Shown: positions 1-10,399 of the stretch, piece after piece
Numbering within the stretch: the stretch's first letter is position 1
Layout of the letters: every line of letters begins with the position of its first letter
Assembly (NCBI GenBank): GCA_005784505.1
Contig: VCAZ01000121.1
Coordinates: 67,001-131,000 of the forward strand
Reading direction: 5' to 3'
Length of the DNA: 64,000 nt
Origin: Bagarius yarrelli
Taxonomy: Eukaryota; Chordata; Actinopteri; Siluriformes; Sisoridae
The notes under the pieces: model-generated
Told to the model about the DNA's origin: nothing
What the model saw: the letters and a program-made list of their open reading frames with translations, nothing else
Databases searched by the model: none
Program-made: the position numbers and the translations under genes

Positions 1-190
1 GTGGTGGCTCATGGTTAAGGTGTTGGATTACCAACCCGAAGGTTGTGGGTTCGATTCCCAGCTCCACCAAGCCACCACTGTTGAGCCCCTGAGCAAGGCC
101 CTTAACCCCCAATTGCTCAGTTGTATAACAAGGGATATTGTAAGTCACTCTGGATAAGGGCGTCTGCCAAATGCTGTAAATGTAAATGTA
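1..190 (+). repeat. tRNA-derived SINE (family A), nearly full length
   Basis: Family A pattern: a tRNA-like head with A-box-like GTGGTGGCTCATGGTTAAGG and B-box GGTTCGATTCC, then a body with CTGAGCAAGGCCCTTAACC, then a tail CTGGATAAGGGCGTCTGCC and AAATGCTGTAAATG. The tail resembles the conserved segment of vertebrate V-SINEs. The copy begins at the first base of the window, so a little may be missing on the left. About 25 more copies or fragments follow. Confidence 0.85.
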
Positions 191-820
191 TTTTAAAACA
201 TCCAAATACCTGTAATAATAAATTAAACATGCTGTTCTACCTTCTAATAAAATAAAATAAATAAATAAAAACTAAACTAAACATATGAAATGATACTTTA
301 ATATTTATACTTTATGAATTTTACCCTGTTTTAAAGAAATAGGAAAGGAAAAATTAATAGATCTGGAAATAGTTGGCCACAATAATAATTATGTTTAATA
401 TTATTAATTGATTTATTTATTTATCTTAAAATATCAATAAATTCTGTATATTTAAGTACATTTTTTGTTCTGTGGTCTAATAAAATGTTTTTTTTAGGTT
501 TTTCTCAGCTACATTTTGCAATAAATTTTAAAACAGCCAAAACATGTTAAAATATTCAGATTCTTTGTTTAATCATAGATAATATAAAATTTCATCCTGA
601 CAATGTAAACGCATTCAAATTTGGAAACTATGAAGCACCAGTAGGGGACGACATTTTAACCTAGAAACAATGGATTTTTCTATGTATTAAAAAAACCCTC
701 TATTGTTTTCTGTTTTTTTCTCTTAGGTTTCGGTTTAACGTATAGCTTTGTTTTTTACACAGGAAGGATTTTTTTATTACCGGTAAAATAACTTGTCATT
801 TGACTCATATGAGAGTTTAT
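191..820. other. AT-rich intergenic, nothing recognised
   Basis: Very AT-rich sequence with scattered homopolymers. I see no exon with splice sites and no identifiable repeat. Confidence 0.5.
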
Positions 821-1157
821 ATGAGAATGGAGTGAGAATAGTAAGACCTCAGTAGAAAGTTCTGTTGTAATGTAATGCTTTATGCCAGAGTTCTAAATTT
901 TTCTCTAAGTTTTTGTCTTAATAATAACTCTTCTGTTCTATAGCAAACCATGTGATAGGAAGGATGTGACATGAAATACCTGCTTTTTGTTCTGCTTCAC
1001 CAGAGAAATAAAATGATAAACTCAATCTGTACAATGATCTTTCTAGCTGACTATAAAATAAAACTTCAAATAAAAATAGAATCAATGTATCTTGGATTTT
1101 AAGGCCATTTAAAGAATTACGAATTGCTTTGCATGAAGACCTGGTCCGGCATCATGG
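821..1157. repeat. Left copy of a local segmental duplication
   Basis: Shares long stretches with 3837-4335, for example TATATGAGAATGGAGTGAGA, the AGCAAACCATGTGA block and the TGGTCCGGC/AGGTCCGGC block. The copies diverge by substitutions and small indels. With the matching pair 2018-2120 / 4550-4640, this outlines a tandem duplication with about 3 kb spacing that also carried the SLAM-like gene. A (TC)n run sits at about 1232-1252. Confidence 0.7.
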
Positions 1158-1545
1158 AAGGACCTTGGTGGACCGTTCTGGGGCTTTTGCTCTATCTTTG
1201 CTGGGGCTTTCTTCTTAAGGCTCTGCTTTCTTTCTCTCTCTCTCTCTCTTTCTTTTTTTTCCTTCCTCTCTCTATTTCCCCCTATCTCTCCTTCTCAAGT
1301 AACATTTTACATACATGGGTGCAATTAATTGTCTATATTTTACTACTCTTTATCTATTTTGTAACAGGTTCAAGTGTAACCATAGCAAAATATTGTCATT
1401 AAACCATTTCAGTTATAAATTATGTGCTAACTAGTCTTGACTTAACCTTAGCATTGATGTGCTACCCATAGCAATACAATATAAACAATTAATAGCAACG
1501 TTCTTCCAAATATTTAGCTATTATAACTGTGCTAATAAGGTAGTA

Positions 1546-1850
1546 CGGTGGTTTAGTAGTTAGCACTGTTGCCTTACAGCTAGAAGGTCCTGGGTTCTAT
1601 TGTGTGGGTTTACTCCAGGTTCTCCGGTTTCCTCCCACAAACATGTATGTTAGGTTGATTGATGGTTCTAACTTTCCCATAGGAGTGAGTGTAAGTGTGT
1701 GTGTGGCCCTGTGATGGACTGGCGACCTGTCCAGGGTGTACCCCTCCTGCCTTTCACCCTTTCAGAAATGGCTGGGGTAGACTCCAGCAGATCCCTGTGA
1801 CCCTGAATTAGGGAATAAGCAGGTACAGAAGATGAATGAATGAATAAACT
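1546..1850 (+). repeat. SINE-like repeat family B, near full length
   Basis: Family B pattern: a tRNA-like head (GGTTTAGTAGTTAGCACTG, then a GGGTTCTATTG B-box-like stretch), TTTACTCCAGGTTCTCCGG, AACATGTATGTTAGGTTGAT, a GAGTGAGTGTAAGTG segment, CTGTGATGGACTGGCGACCT, and a tail ending in GAATGAATGAAT. More than a dozen copies occur in the window. Confidence 0.75.
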
Positions 1851-2017
1851 GTGCTTATTTTCGTGGTTGGTATAAGTGGCAGTGGGTGGTATTGGATAAG
1901 AAATGTACGTATACTGATAAAATTTCTTTAGTCCTTTGGCAATTCTACAGCCTGAACCACTGTAGGCAACTCACTCTTACAATAAGTATTTTTTACCTTG
2001 TGTCATTACAGATTTAG

Positions 2018-2120
2018 TATATTGACACATACGTGAAGTAAAACCTTCAGAATTGTTTAAAGTTATGGATTTATTTAATCTATGTAATCTTAAATGTGAC
2101 TTTTGGCTATTAGGTGTAGA
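2018..2120. repeat. Segmental duplication, second matching block
   Basis: Matches 4550-4640. Both contain a TTGACA-ACGT-AAGTAAA stretch followed by AAATGTGAC-TTGGCTATTAGG. It supports one ancestral tandem duplication of the SLAM-like locus. Confidence 0.6.
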
Positions 2121-2147
2121 CAAAAGTCATATACTACTATTAATGTA

Positions 2148-2290
2148 CTTACATTTACATTTACATTTGCTGCATCTGGCAGATGTCTTTTTAATACATG
2201 CTCGTGCTCAGGGGCCCAGCAATGATAGCTTGGTGGTGCTAGAAATCGAACCCCCGCCTTCAAGTTAGTGATCCAACACCTTATTCCAAC
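2148..2290 (-). repeat. SINE family A, minus orientation
   Basis: Reverse complement of the family A tail (TTACATTTACATTTGCTGCA, GGCAGATG) through the body (CTCAGGGGCCCAGCA) to the head (AATCGAACCCCC, CCAACACCTTA). Confidence 0.75.
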
Positions 2291-2359
2291 ACCTCATTTC
2301 CCCCAATGAATACTTAATAAGCCTGATGACTGTGAAACCGTGGTTACTCAAAATTTATT

Positions 2360-2460
2360 TGTCATACATTGATTATACACCGTACAATATTATTTTCTTT
2401 GCATATCCCATCTTAGAAAGTTGTGGTGAGAGTGCAGGGTCAGCTATGATACAGCGAAAA
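2360..2460 (-). repeat. SINE family C fragment
   Basis: Shares TTTGCATATCCCATCTTAG and AGGGTCAGCTATGATACAGC with the fuller copies at 34097-34372 and 40127-40262. It occupies the place where membrane and cytoplasmic exons of the duplicate SLAM-like gene would be expected. Confidence 0.55.
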
Positions 2461-2525
2461 CTGTTATAAACTGTCATATACTCCATTCTATCCTGCCCCT
2501 TAACAATAAGCAATTAATATGCAAA

Positions 2526-2532
<7 letters not shown>

Positions 2533-2560
<28 letters not shown>
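2533..2560. repeat. (TG)n microsatellite next to a splice donor
   Basis: Dinucleotide run about 10 bases into the intron after the C2-domain exon of the broken SLAM-like copy. The intact copy has the same arrangement at 8444-8468. Confidence 0.9.
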
Positions 2561-2562
<2 letters not shown>

Positions 2563-2571
2563 TGCTCACAC

Positions 2572-3180
2572 CTTCAAAAAGGCAGAGCTCTTCCACATGT
2601 TTTATCTCTACAGTTGTGTTTTTCCAGCTTACTGGGTTGCTATGATTACAAATGATGAAGCTTTCACTGACATACAGTGAGACGGAAAGGAACCCGCTTT
2701 TTATTTCTTCTCTGTCACAATTATTACTGTAGCAGTGGGAGGTGACTGAGAGATCGTGAGCTTCACAAGTAAGAGTTACATTACAGGTCTTGTTATTTTT
2801 CTGGAAAGAGAGATTAAGAATTGGTTCCTCCACTGGATCTGCGAAACACACACATAAAGGTATTACTGTACTATTTATAATATTTAATTATTGCTTTATA
2901 CTGATAATGACAACATTATTGGATCAGTAGTGTATTTTGGCTATAAGACTTACCCATCACATATAAATTATACGTAGCAACAGTTTCTCTGAATTCACCA
3001 AATGTTTCTGCTTCATAGACTCCACTGTCAGACTGTTGGTCCTCTGATTGACCTTTATAACCACTAAACACCTCAGGACTGTATGGATTATTAAATGCAA
3101 TCTTTAAACTCCCGTTAAATATCCAGTATAGACTGGTGAACTTAACGTCTTTTTGTAAGTCCAGTTGAACAGAACTCTAA
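2572..3180 (-). pseudogene. Broken tandem duplicate of the SLAM/CD48-like receptor
   Basis: Two exons align with the intact gene at 7766-10372. The C2 exon (2572-2838, 267 nt) has the same length and splice sites and differs by only two bases, one changing His to Leu near CNVTLTC and one changing Lys to Glu near ELCLFEG. The V exon remnant runs from its donor at 2954 to about 3180. Compared with the intact copy it lacks two pieces of about 25 and 11 nt. Together these are 36 nt, so the frame is restored, but 12 residues before DSGVYEAE are lost. An in-frame TAG at 3177-3179 lies where the intact gene has an Asn codon, and sequence beyond that does not align, so the V exon acceptor and signal-peptide exon are gone. 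The 400 bases on the other side are SINE material, so membrane and cytoplasmic exons are missing too. No intact product is expected. Confidence 0.75.
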
Positions 3181-3424
3181 ACCGGCAATATTCTTTTCTC
3201 CTTTTAATACAGTTTTCTTTTGCGTAAAATTACTAATTAAAATCCATTAATTAATACATCAATCCATTTTTACAAATCATCTGTGAAGAATATGTTTACT
3301 TCAACATGCTGTATCATACTGCACTTATGCACAAGCTACAAACAGTTGATATATATATAATCTATTTCTCTGAAAGGGTTCACGTGACGTCCCACCACTC
3401 CTCAGTCCGGCTCTACATACAAGA

Positions 3425-3457
3425 GTGATAAGGGCGTCTGCCAAATGCTGTAAATGT
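3425..3457 (+). repeat. SINE family A tail fragment
   Basis: Only GATAAGGGCGTCTGCCAAAT plus a short poly-TGTAAATG end is present. It sits where homology to intron 1 of the intact SLAM-like gene ends (3290-3420 resembles 9835-9930). Confidence 0.6.
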
Positions 3458-3483
3458 CACAGCATCTACACTAACATGTGTCT

Positions 3484-3835
3484 GATTCTTTGTTATTCCG
3501 AGCTCACCGTCGCCACCGTCACTTGGAGACAATAAGGCAGAAGACAAATGATATCTTGTCTTCTACACGGCCATCCGGACAAGATGAACGGAAAACTTTG
3601 CTGGAGTATGGAATAACCTACTGGTTTATCTGGTCAGAGGAAAAATGACCCCCGACTGGTTTCTCCCAAGGTTTTTTTTCCCATTCTGTTAGCGATGGAG
3701 TTTCGTTTCCTTACCTTTGGCTTGCTTAGATGGGGACTCCTAATTTATAGATATCAATCAAATTGAGTGTTTTAATGAATGTTTAATGTTGTCTTTTCTG
3801 ATTCTGTAAAGCTGCTTTGAAACAATCTGACTTGT
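3484..3835 (+). repeat. Teleost dispersed repeat (family D)
   Basis: Contains GAGCTCACCGTCGCCACCGT, TAGATATCAATCAAATTGAG and the end block TTCTGTAAAGCTGCTTTGAA. The same blocks appear in reverse at 43606-43880. Related sequence at 41183-41425 ends in TGAATTGAATTGAATT. Confidence 0.6.
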
Positions 3836-3836
3836 T

Positions 3837-4335
3837 TATATGAGAATGGAGTGAGAATAGTGAGACCTCAGTAGAAAGTTTTGTTGTAATCTAATGCTTT
3901 ATGCCAGAGTTTTAAATAAACTTTAGTTTGGTTTTTAAATAACGCCGTTGACTCTCTGAGGAAGTTTCTGACTTATTATTAATTCTGCTGTTCCATAGCA
4001 AACCATGTGACAGGAAGGATGTAGCATGAGGTGTGCGAAAGTTCTGACTGCATTTTGTTCTGTCTTACCAGAGAAATAAAATGCAAACCTTTGTTAACTG
4101 TGAAATGATCTTTCTAGCTGACTGAAAAATAAAATTTAGTAAGAGACTCATTTACAGTTTCATACAGTGGCATTGCCATTAAATCTGCTAACGCTAAAAC
4201 TGAGAGAATAGTCAGGACACGTGTGAAAAACAGAATAATGGCTGTTTTAGGGAAAATGTATCAAGTCTAAACACTGGCACACATCTCTTTATTATGAATT
4301 GCTATACATGAAGATCAGGTCCGGCGTCATGGAAA
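3837..4335. repeat. Right copy of the local segmental duplication
   Basis: Pairs with 821-1157. About 100 bases of extra sequence occur in the middle of this copy. Confidence 0.7.
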
Positions 4336-4639
4336 GTTTTTTTGTGTTTGTTGTTTTTTTATAATGTATTTTATTATAATATAATAAGTAAATTTTTTTA
4401 TTAATTCAAGAATAATTAAAATAAATTTAACATAAAACTTTTTTTAATCTTGTAATAAAATTCAGAAACTTTAGTTAACATGTATTTATATTTTATGAAA
4501 ATAAACCTGTTTCTCTGATTGGCTAAGTTGTGACATTTTGTTTTTTCAGCAAATTGACATGTACGTAAAGTAAATTTTTAGGTAAGTTATGCGTTTATTT
4601 AATTCACTTAAGCTTAAATGTGACTCTTGGCTATTAGGA

Positions 4640-5240
4640 TATAATTACAGCAGTGAGAAACACAATAACAACAAAAACATCTAAAAAACACTTTAATGAG
4701 TAAAATAAATCTAACAAAAATACAAGACTTAGTACCCTTGTTGGCAATCAGATGTTTCTTGTAGTTGGTCACCAGGTTTGCACACGTCTCTGGAGGGATT
4801 TTGCTCCACTCTTCTTTGCAAATCATCTCCAAGTCATTAAGGTTTCGAGGATGAACTTTGGTTACTCCAACCTTCAGCTCCCGCCACAGATTTTTTCATA
4901 GGATAAAGGTCTGGAGACTGACTAGTCCACTCCAGGACATTTATGTGCTTCTTTTTGAGCCGCTCCTTTGTTGTCTTGGCTGTGTGTTTTAGGGGCATTG
5001 TCATGATGGAAATACCCATCTACGATCCATTTTCAGATGTCCAGATTTGATGATACATAAAGTTGTCATGTCCCTGTAGCTGCTGTCCCCTTCAAACATG
5101 GTAAATTAAGTTGGTGCCAAAGAGCTCTTATTAGACCACAACACCCAGTTCCCCTTTAAATTATTCAGATGTCCATTGGCAAATTTTAGACAGGCCTGCT
5201 TTCTTGAGCAGGTGGACCTTGTGGGTGCTGCAGGATTTAA
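4640..5240 (-). mobile_element. Tc1-like transposase relic (C-terminal part)
   Basis: Minus-strand translation gives Tc1 C-terminal motifs in two frames: a degraded DNDPKHTAKTTKERLKKK-type stretch and SQSPDLYP (normally SPDLNPIE) at about 4837-5019, then ICKEEWSKIPPETC, LVTNYKKHL and IANKG at about 4720-4832. A frameshift lies between the blocks, and the stretch around the first catalytic Asp is damaged. The sequence to about 5225 (TGGCAAATTTTAGACAGGCC, GAGCAGGTGGACCTTG) belongs to a related fish repeat. It is inactive and lies between the duplicated SLAM-like blocks, so it helps explain the spacing difference between copies. Confidence 0.75.
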
Positions 5241-5244
5241 TTTC

Positions 5245-5455
5245 TTTAAGGTGTAATCCATTCATCCATTGTTTGTACCCACATTTTCCTTATCAGGCTG
5301 AAGTCTATCCCAGCTGTCACTGGGCGAAAGGCAAGGGTCACCCTGGACTGGTTGCCAGTCCATTGCAGGGCCACATACAGACAAACAAACAACCACACAC
5401 ACACAACATACACACACACACTCAATCCTATGAGCAATTTAGAATCCTTAGTCAA
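5245..5455 (-). repeat. SINE-like family B fragment
   Basis: Reverse-orientation family B sequence: AGTCTATCCCAGCTGTCAC, CACCCTGGACTGGTTGCCAG, CAGGGCCACATACAG, then an (AC)n stretch and AATTTAGAATC. Confidence 0.65.
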
Positions 5456-6323
5456 GCGATTATACTTGCTGAAAACTTAAAAACATAACATATTCTCCTT
5501 AATCCTACTAAATACTAACTAAAATAAAAAACAATTTTTTCTGCATTTACAGTACTTAATACTAATAAAGATAAACAAAATATCAATTTCATCTGCATCT
5601 ATCAGCCCTAAGCATAAATCCTTGGTCAAAGATTCAAGACAATCTTAAGTTTATTTCATTATTTCTGTTATGGGGGATAACAGTGCAAAAGCAAAAGTAA
5701 ATAAAAAAAATGTATAAAACAGAAAGTTAAAAGAAAACTCGAAATATAATTTAAGTTTATCGTTATACTGTATAAATTAATTCTAAGGTTTGGGTTTTTT
5801 TAATCAATGTTTTGGTATCATGGTTATGTTTTAAGTTTCAAGTCTCATGTTTTTATTTCCTAGTTTTGTAATGTGCTCCTCGTGTCCTCATGTCATGTGT
5901 TTTCCTTGCATGTTGGTTGGATAGTTTCATTTTAGCCAAGCAAAAGGTACTTTAGATCTAAATCTACTGGAATGCGAATAATGTATATCCCAATTATTTA
6001 TAGTAAAATGCAAGTAAATTAATACAGTTTTTTTGGATTTATTTCTCAAATCCAGCTGGGTTTCTCATGCAGGTTTACCAGGTTTGCTCACAGTAGAATA
6101 AATGGTTTGAGGTGAATTGCCCGTATCATGGTTGGTTTCCTCTTCTTGATTCTAAGTAACAGGAACAAGATATTTATAAAATAACATCAAGTTTATCCTT
6201 CACATAATTGATTTGATTTAAAACATATTTTTTTTTATCATACAATAAACAGTTTGCAATTTTTAGGTTTTTTTTCTGTTTTACGTCTATATATAACCAA
6301 AGAAATGTGAAAGATTTTTAAAC
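5456..6323. other. AT-rich, nothing recognised
   Basis: No exon, repeat or RNA gene recognised; low-complexity AT-rich sequence. Confidence 0.45.
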
Positions 6324-6490
6324 ACATTTACAGCATTTAGAGTGACTTACATTTATCTCTTTTATACAACGGAGCAATTATTGGTTAAGGGCCTTGCTCA
6401 AGAGCCCACAGTGGCTTACTGGTGCTAGGAATCAAACCCCTGTATTTCTGGTATCAGTCCAACACCTGTAACCACTAAGCCACCACTTCC
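6324..6490 (-). repeat. SINE family A, minus orientation
   Basis: ACATTTACAGCATTTAGAGT, AAGGGCCTTGCTCAAGAGCC, AATCAAACCCC, CCACTAAGCCACCACTTCC. Confidence 0.75.
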
Positions 6491-6869
6491 ATATATATAT
6501 ATAGTTTTTAGTATTATATAGTTTTCAGTCTCTTTACTAGTTTCTATTTCCTTCATGAAGAAGTAAAAAAACAATAAATCGTTCACATATAACAATAATA
6601 CATATATGTGACAGACATGCAGATCTAGATATAATATAGACTAGGTGAATACTGTAGCTCGGCAATTAGTTAATAATGTTTTGCCTATGATTCCACATAT
6701 ATTCGGAAGCCCAAACAGAACAATGTATCAATAATGATTTAATAATTTGATATTTTGTATTAATCTATTTTGTATTTTGGGCCACAAAGCAGTCGGAGCA
6801 AGTAAAGTACTGTATAAGCCTCAGATCTGCCTAAAAGTCATAGTTAAACCACTGCAAAATTAACGAAAC

Positions 6870-7158
6870 ATTCATTCATTCATCTTCTATACCCGCTTAT
6901 TCTGGGTCATGGAGATACACCCTGGACAGGTCGCCAGTCCACCACAGAGCCACACACACTCACACACACTCCTATGGGCAATTTAGAATCACCAATCAAC
7001 CTAACATACATGTTTTTGGACTGTGGGAGGAAACCGGAGAACCCGGAGTAAACCCACACAAGCACAGGGAGAACATGCTAACTCTACATAGAAAGACCCC
7101 TGCTTGGGAATTAAACCCAAGACCTTATTGTGAGGCAATAATGCTAACCACGTTTTTA
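6870..7158 (-). repeat. SINE-like family B, minus orientation, near full length
   Basis: Begins with CATTCATTCATCTTCTATAC, then CACCCTGGACAGGTCGCCAG, ACATACATGTTTTTGGACTG, AGAACATGCTAACTC and AATTAAACCCAAGACCTT. Confidence 0.75.
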
Positions 7159-7275
7159 TTCTTGTAAAGCTGTTTTGAGAGGATGTTCATTGCAATATAC
7201 TAATAACATTGAATTGGAAAAAAAAGTTTGTTATGAGTGAGCTGGTAGGGTATTTACAAGTTTTTGTTCAGCTTC

Positions 7276-7365
7276 AGGGCAGCACATGGTTAGCACTGTT
7301 GCCTCACAATAAGGTCTCCGGTTCGATTCCTGGGCAGGGGCCTTTCTGTTTGGATATGGGATCTA
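7276..7365 (+). repeat. SINE-like family B head fragment
   Basis: GGGCAGCACATGGTTAGCAC, GTTGCCTCACAATAAGG and the B-box GGTTCGATTCC, then truncated after the CAGGGGCCTTTCTGT segment. Confidence 0.6.
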
Positions 7366-7765
7366 TGGGATCTAATTCAATTACATGTATAAGGACTATG
7401 TGAAAATATCGATACAGCTAACTATCTTGATATTCCAACCGCTAGTATCGCTACACATTTAAATTACATTTTAAACTGATTTACATTTATGTTAATATTT
7501 AATTAAAACTTCCAGTGCGTGTCAGACAACGTTCTTCTCCACTCCTGCAGATGTCATTGTCACATACGACCATTGTATCGAAAAACAAACATGGCGGAAA
7601 AAAAAAACTAGAGTGCTTCCGGATTTGTGTTGTATCGTCACTCATGTATAGTGACATGTCCCCTATTGTGAGACCCTTTCTAGTACACAGCTCTAATATT
7701 TATAAATACATATTTAAATTTAATACAAAATTTATGACATAATTTTCATTCATTGAACGGAATAA

Positions 7766-10372
7766 TTACATGCTGGAATTTACCTCAGAGCTTATTGGGT
7801 TTTTATCCTCACTAAAAGCCTGGCCTGGCATCCCAGCCATAGAGTACACAGTAGAAGGGGATTCATGGCTATTTAACATCTCATTTGGCCAGTTTTGCCC
7901 CTCCTGAAGACAAGTTTAAATCAAACTTTTATAAACATCATATTTTCTGTTTCTTAACAATGACCAATTAACATGCAAGAGATTAATAGCAAAATTTACC
8001 TTGTTTAAAGTCTCAATGTCTTCATAGCAAAAGAATTAAAGAGAAAACATTTTTACATTAAATTCAATATGCAGATATTTAAATGCTCCCTCACATAATA
8101 TACATTAATTAAACTAGATTAATAATTCTCAGATTAATGACTCCAATAAACAATAACATTACATTATGTAAAAAAGCCTTTTGGTTTTATTAAAAATGGA
8201 CATTTCATTTATATAAAAAGGCAAATCAATTACCTGTAGTCTTTTTTTTCCTAATGAAGATGCCGGTGATGATGATGCTGATGATGATGATGATGATGAC
8301 GACGACAATAATGACTGGTAATACAATTTTGTTTTTACATGGCTTGAAGATATTTTTATCTATTTAGGGAAAAATGACAGTGAGATTATTTACATATAAT
8401 GCAATAAAATAACAATATTGTCCAAAAATACTAGATATGTGAATCTGTGTGTGTGTGTGTGTGTGTGTGCATGCTCACACCTTCAAAAAGGCAGAGCTTT
8501 TCCACATGTTTTATCTCTACAGTTGTGTTTTTCCAGCTTACTGGGTTGCTATGATTACAAATGATGAAGCTTTCACTGACATACAGTGAGACGGAAAGGA
8601 ACCCGCTTTTTATTTCTTCTCTGTCACAATTATTACTGTAGCAGTGGGAGGTGACTGAGAGATCGTGAGCTTCACAAGTAAGAGTTACATTACAGGTCTT
8701 GTTATTTTTCTGGAAAGAGTGATTAAGAATTGGTTCCTCCACTGGATCTGCGAAACACACACATAAAGGTATTACTGTACTATTTATAATATTTAATTAT
8801 TGCTTTATACTGATAATGACAACATTATTGGATCAGTAGTGTATTTTGGCTATAAGACTTACCCATCACATATAAATTATACGTAGCAACAGTTTCTCTG
8901 AATTCACCAAATGTTTCTGCTTCATAGACTCCACTGTCGCTCTTCTGTAAGTTCTTCAATGTCAGACTGTTGGTCTTTTGATTGACCTCCGCCCTGTCTT
9001 TATAACCACCAAACACCTCAGGACTGTATGGATTAATAAATGCAATGTTTACATTCTTGTTAAATGTCCAGTATAGACTGGTGAAGTTAACGTCTTTTTG
9101 TAAGTCCAGTTGAACTGAACTGTTAACCAGCTCAAAAACATCATCGCACTCTGTAAAAAAAAGAGAAAATTAAAATAAGATGGATATTTTAAACTAAGTA
9201 AAATTACTCATTAAAATCGACTAATTAATTAATTCAACTCAGTCATTAAGGTGTTGGACTGATAACAAAAAGACTTGTTGTTTCGATTTCCAGCACCACC
9301 AAGCGACCACTGTGGGCCCCTGAGCAAGGCCCTTAACCCCCAATTGCTTAGTTGTATAAAAGAGATAAATGTAAGTCGCTCTGGATAAGGGTGTCTGCCA
9401 AATGCTGTAAACGTATACCTGACAGGTAAAATCTAATCTGTCTGTTTACAGGGCCTTAACGCATGAATCTGATTCATACCCGATTCATTTCCACATATGA
9501 ATGAGGCCTGAAACCGACCTGAAAATAGCGAATCCATATGTTTTTTTCTTGCTTACACGGTCATCGGTTATATCCCATCTGTGCCACATTAGAGCAATTG
9601 GAATTGGGTCACTTGATACATGGGGTGTAAATAAGGCCTGAATCAATTTTTTTTGCCCACATGTGACTCAGATCTGTTTTGTCATGACAGTATGAACCGG
9701 GGAATCTTTCAAATTTTCAATTCCGATTTGTCCCACATCTATATATTTGGTATTAAATCCCATACAGATCAGATCTTTTGCGATGTAACCGCAGTGTAAA
9801 CGGTCATGTTGGAATTTATGCTACTTCACGTCATTTTCCATCGACATGCAGCATCATTATATATCAACTACAAACAGTTGATATATAATCAATTTTACTG
9901 AAAGCGTTCATGTCCAACCACTCCTGACTCATACATCTCCATGATGAATTAGCAGCCAGTGCTCCACAACATGCTATGTTTAAAAATTTGGCCATTTTTC
10001 TCCTCATTGACACCTGTTAAACTATGGATTATATCAAGGGAACGTAAGTAAATATTGTAAGTATAGTAAGTATAGTGTAGTAACAGTATAATTTATATTA
10101 CAGTATTAGACATAGGTAATAAAAACTAAGTTAACAAGTAGCGACGAACATCGAGGGCCTGAAATAATCTCATACTGTCGACACCCTGATCTCAATTTCA
10201 ACTGCCAGCTGACTTAACACTCTACATAAAATATCATTTTAAACACTGTATACTATCACTATAGCTAAAGTTTACTGTAGTTTATAACATATTGAAAAGT
10301 TACCCTCTTTATAAGGATTAGTTTACCTGCCATTTTGACCAAAATGAAGAGAAAGAAAACGAGCTGCTGCAT
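7766..10372 (-). CDS. SLAM/CD2-family Ig receptor (CD48/2B4-like), 6 exons
   Basis: Exons in coding order: 10327-10372, 8863-9150, 8481-8747, 8234-8359, 8000-8019, 7766-7903. All junctions are GT/AG, phases agree, and the total is 885 nt including TAA (294 aa). Exon 1 is the signal peptide (MQQLVFFLFILVKMA). Exon 2 is a V-like domain with YWTFN and DSGVYEAE, where the usual F-strand Cys is absent, as is known for SLAM V domains. Exon 3 is a C2 domain with paired cysteines (CNVTLTC, HCYSNNC, FIICNHS, ELC/KLC) and many N-glycosylation sites. Exon 4 is a short stalk, a membrane segment rich in Ile from ATC repeats, then basic IRKKK. Exons 5-6 are a cytoplasmic tail with STVYSMAG, one residue off the ITSM pattern TxYxxV/I. 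Family role: surface adhesion or co-signalling on leukocytes through SAP-type SH2 adaptors. The weak ITSM makes signalling uncertain. Alternative end: a possible donor at 7783 could splice onward instead of using the TAA. Confidence 0.8.
8234..8359 (-). CDS. Transmembrane exon with microsatellite-encoded poly-Ile
   Basis: Exon 4 of the SLAM-like gene. Codons run GTC GTC GTC, six ATC, AGC, three ATC, ACC GGC, giving VVVIIIIIISIIITG inside a roughly 21-residue hydrophobic span. Basic IRKKK follows, a stop-transfer signal facing the cytoplasm. The trinucleotide run extends over about 8266-8296. Confidence 0.75.
8444..8468. repeat. (TG)n microsatellite beside the C2-exon donor
   Basis: On the coding strand a (CA)n run begins about 10 bases after the donor at 8480, following GTGTGAGCATG. 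CA-rich elements near 5' splice sites can bind hnRNP L; that role here is inference. Confidence 0.85.
9236..9415 (+). repeat. SINE family A in intron 1 of the SLAM-like gene
   Basis: TCATTAAGGTGTTGGACTGA, CCTGAGCAAGGCCCTTAACC and CTGCCAAATGCTGTAAACG. It lies antisense to the host gene. Confidence 0.8.
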
Positions 10373-10399
10373 TGCCTTGCACTGTCACTGTCATGTAAC

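Noticed and set aside
1..75. tRNA-like A and B boxes suggesting tRNA genes (also in the other SINE copies)
   Set aside because: The heads lack a full cloverleaf with a paired acceptor stem and continue into SINE bodies. They are tRNA-derived SINE promoters, not tRNA genes.
2528..2851. The C2 frame continuing into a MHTHTHTH tail as a real C-terminus
   Set aside because: The frame crosses a good splice donor into a microsatellite; homology to the intact gene shows the exon ends at 2572.
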